Assembly: GCA_902477365.1 (NCBI GenBank)
Contig: CABSGW010000031.1
Span: forward strand, 1 to 15,541
Direction of reading: 5' to 3'
Length of the DNA stretch: 15,541 bases
Source of the DNA: an uncultured Prevotellaceae bacterium
Lineage (GTDB): Bacteria > Bacteroidota > Bacteroidia > Bacteroidales > Bacteroidaceae
Made by a program: the position numbers and the translations under genes. Positions 13,725-15,541 of this stretch are shown one piece after another. How positions within the stretch are numbered: position 1 is the stretch's first letter; the number at the start of each line of letters is the position of its first letter. The notes beneath the pieces are model-generated. The model was not told where the DNA came from. It made no database searches and was given only the letters and a program-made list of their open reading frames with translations.

Positions 13725-14702
13725 ATGGGTAAGATTAAATGTATAGGTGTTTTGACATCAGGAGGCGATTCGCCAGGGATGAATGCAGCCATTCGTGCGG
13801 TAACGCGTAGTGCAATTTGTAACGGCTATAAGGTAAAAGGAATTTATCGTGGATACGATGGATTGATAAATGGAGAAATAAAGAAGTTTACGACGGAAGA
13901 TGTAAGTAATATCATCCAGACCGGAGGTACTATTTTGCGCACGGCCAGGTCGAAGGAGTTTGAAACGGAACAAGGACGGAAAAAAGCTTATGAATCGTTG
14001 GTCAAGGAAAAAATTGATGCACTGATTGTTATCGGCGGTAATGGGTCGCTTACCGGTGCACGGTTGTTTGCCGAAGAGTTTGATGTGCCTTGTATCGGAT
14101 TGCCTGGTACCATTGACAATGATTTATATGGTACGGACAATACAATAGGTTATGATACGACCTTGAATACGATCACACAATGTGTAGATAAAATCAGAGA
14201 TACAGCTCATTCGCATGAGCGGATTTTCTTTATAGAAGTTATGGGGCGCGATGCTGGCTTTTTAGCACAAAACAGCGCTATAGCCGCAGGTGCCGAAGCT
14301 GCGATTATTCCTGAAGATACCATCGACTCAGACCAGCTCATAAAATTTATGACGCGTGGTATTCGTAAAAGTAAGAAAAGCTGTATTGTTATTGTGAGCG
14401 AGAGTCCTAAATGCGGAGCGATGTATTATGCTAATCGAGTAAATAAAGAGTATCCGGGATATGACGTGAGAGTCTCTATTTTAGGACATTTGCAACGTGG
14501 AGGTTCACCGTCAGCACGAGATCGGATTCTTGCTAGTCGTGTAGGAGTCGGGGCTATTGAGGCCATTAAACAAGGACAGCGCAATGTCATGATAGGTGTT
14601 CGAAACAATGAGGTGGTGTATGTACCTTTTGTTGATGCCGTAGGTAAACGGAAACCTATTGATAAACAATTGATAAAAGTATTAGACGAACTTTCTATAT
14701 AA
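13725..14702 (+). CDS. pfkA: ATP-dependent 6-phosphofructokinase
   Basis: PfkA (EC 2.7.1.11) phosphorylates fructose 6-phosphate to fructose 1,6-bisphosphate, the committed step of glycolysis, in the cytoplasm. The ATG at 13725 gives 325 residues, close to the 320 of E. coli PfkA; a TTG two codons earlier is less likely. Visible motifs are the ATP loop TSGGDSPGMNAAIRA near the N-terminus, GGTILRTARS, VIGGNGSLTGA, the catalytic PGTIDNDLYGTDNTIG (proton-accepting Asp) and EVMGRDAGFLA. The two glycines that mark ATP-users rather than PPi-users (E. coli G104 and G124) are kept. The E. coli GGDGS reads GGNGS here, so the Mg-binding Asp103 is Asn; from memory this variant is common in Bacteroidetes PfkA. 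It has a long leader with its own promoter and is followed after 10 nt by atpD. Confidence 0.95.
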   Translation: MGKIKCIGVLTSGGDSPGMNAAIRAVTRSAICNGYKVKGIYRGYDGLINGEIKKFTTEDVSNIIQTGGTILRTARSKEFETEQGRKKAYESLVKEKIDALIVIGGNGSLTGARLFAEEFDVPCIGLPGTIDNDLYGTDNTIGYDTTLNTITQCVDKIRDTAHSHERIFFIEVMGRDAGFLAQNSAIAAGAEAAIIPEDTIDSDQLIKFMTRGIRKSKKSCIVIVSESPKCGAMYYANRVNKEYPGYDVRVSILGHLQRGGSPSARDRILASRVGVGAIEAIKQGQRNVMIGVRNNEVVYVPFVDAVGKRKPIDKQLIKVLDELSI

Positions 14703-14712
14703 CAAACAGAAT

Positions 14713-15541
14713 ATGAAATCACAAATCATCGGTCATATTTCGCAAATCATCGGCCCTGTAGTTGATGTCCGATTTAACACGGCTGGGTTAAAGGCTCAGG
14801 ATGTTTTACCCCGTATTCATGATGCCCTTGAGGTTGTCAGACCGGGTTTTGACAGCAATCTTATTGTTGAAGTTCAACAGCATATCGGTGAAGATACGGT
14901 TAGAGCTGTGGCAATGGATAATACAGATGGCTTGAAGAGAGGGTTGGAGGTGATCCCTTTAGGTAGTCCTATTACAATGCCGGTTGGTGATCAAATAAAA
15001 GGTCGTATGATGAATGTGATTGGCGATACGATTGATGGTTTGAAAAACCTGACACGGGACGGGGCTTATCCTATTCATCGGGAAGCACCTAAATTTAAAG
15101 ACCTTAAGACGTCCCAAGAAGTGCTATACACGGGCATTAAAGTGGTAGACTTATTGGAACCTTATGCAAAGGGAGGTAAGATTGGACTCTTTGGAGGGGC
15201 GGGAGTCGGTAAAACTGTGCTTATCATGGAGCTGATCAACAATATTGCAAAAGGACACGATGGGTTTTCGGTTATTGCCGGTGTGGGAGAACGCACACGT
15301 GAGGGTAATGATTTGCTTCGTGAGATGATAGAAGCGGATGTTATCCGTTATGGCGAGGAGTTTAAGAAGTCAATGGACGAAGGAAAATGGGATCTGTCGA
15401 AAGTGGATTATGACAAGATGAAAGAGAGCCAGGCTACATTGGTTTACGGACAGATGAATGAGCCTCCTGGTGCACGTGCATCTGTGGCTCTGTCCGGACT
15501 GACCATTGCTGAGTCGGTACGCGACCAAGGTGCTAAGGCCG
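14713..15541 (+). CDS. atpD: F1F0 ATP synthase subunit beta, 3' end cut by window edge
   Basis: AtpD is the catalytic subunit of the F1 head, making ATP from ADP and phosphate on the cytoplasmic face of the inner membrane. The frame runs from ATG 14713 to the window end without a stop (276 full codons, about half the protein). Its N-terminal barrel (QIIGHISQIIGPVVDVRF) is typical. The P-loop GGAGVGKT lies at 161-168, and GERTREGNDL begins at 192 with the catalytic Glu193. After REMIEADVI there is an extra acidic/basic stretch (YGEEFKKSMDEGKWDLSKVD...) before ESQATLVYGQMNEPPGARA; I recall it as a Bacteroidetes feature. It starts 10 nt after the pfkA stop, so it is probably on the same transcript, with atpC and the rest of the synthase genes expected downstream. 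Confidence 0.96.
   Translation, partial: MKSQIIGHISQIIGPVVDVRFNTAGLKAQDVLPRIHDALEVVRPGFDSNLIVEVQQHIGEDTVRAVAMDNTDGLKRGLEVIPLGSPITMPVGDQIKGRMMNVIGDTIDGLKNLTRDGAYPIHREAPKFKDLKTSQEVLYTGIKVVDLLEPYAKGGKIGLFGGAGVGKTVLIMELINNIAKGHDGFSVIAGVGERTREGNDLLREMIEADVIRYGEEFKKSMDEGKWDLSKVDYDKMKESQATLVYGQMNEPPGARASVALSGLTIAESVRDQGAKA

Overview
The window is chromosomal DNA from a member of the Bacteroidales, most likely Bacteroides, Phocaeicola or a close relative. Four things point there. Most promoters follow the Bacteroidetes sigma-ABfr pattern (TTG/TTTG, about 19-21 bp, TAnnTTTG). Shine-Dalgarno sequences are nearly absent. There is a DUF3078 outer-membrane protein, a family I associate with Bacteroidetes. 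The ATP synthase beta subunit carries an extra stretch that I recall from Bacteroidetes homologues. The species cannot be fixed from sequence alone. No insertion sequence, CRISPR array or phage module is visible.

Layout. 1-744 (+): 3' part of a membrane-anchored GH25 muramidase. 864-1763 (+): meso-diaminopimelate dehydrogenase with its own promoter; it converges, across a strong hairpin at 1827-1877, on a tight three-gene minus-strand operon (4166 down to 1962). That operon encodes a small GNAT-like protein, an IbrA-like PP-loop/PAPS-reductase-family protein and an IbrB-like ParB/Srx-fold protein. This is the accessory-looking part of the window. 7895 down to 4344 (-): a secreted S9 dipeptidyl-peptidase and an MFS transporter 6 nt apart, closed by a clear terminator. 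11479 down to 7980 (-): pyrG then yidC, 12 nt apart; yidC is broken by an apparent one-base deletion near 8543. 11595-12896 (+): DUF3078 barrel protein, divergent from pyrG. 12962-13034 (+): tRNA-Gly(CCC) with promoter and terminator. 13078-13718: about 640 bp without a credible gene but with two promoter matches, a leader hairpin and direct repeats. 13725-14702 (+): pfkA, followed after 10 nt by atpD, which runs off the right edge.

How the genes work together. Most of the window is housekeeping: cell wall (GH25, Ddh), nucleotide synthesis (PyrG), membrane-protein insertion (YidC), glycolysis and ATP synthesis (PfkA, AtpD), and peptide use (S9 peptidase plus transporter). The best candidates for undescribed biology are the GNAT/IbrA/IbrB operon and the long regulated-looking leader of pfkA-atpD. 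The yidC lesion needs checking first as a possible sequence error.
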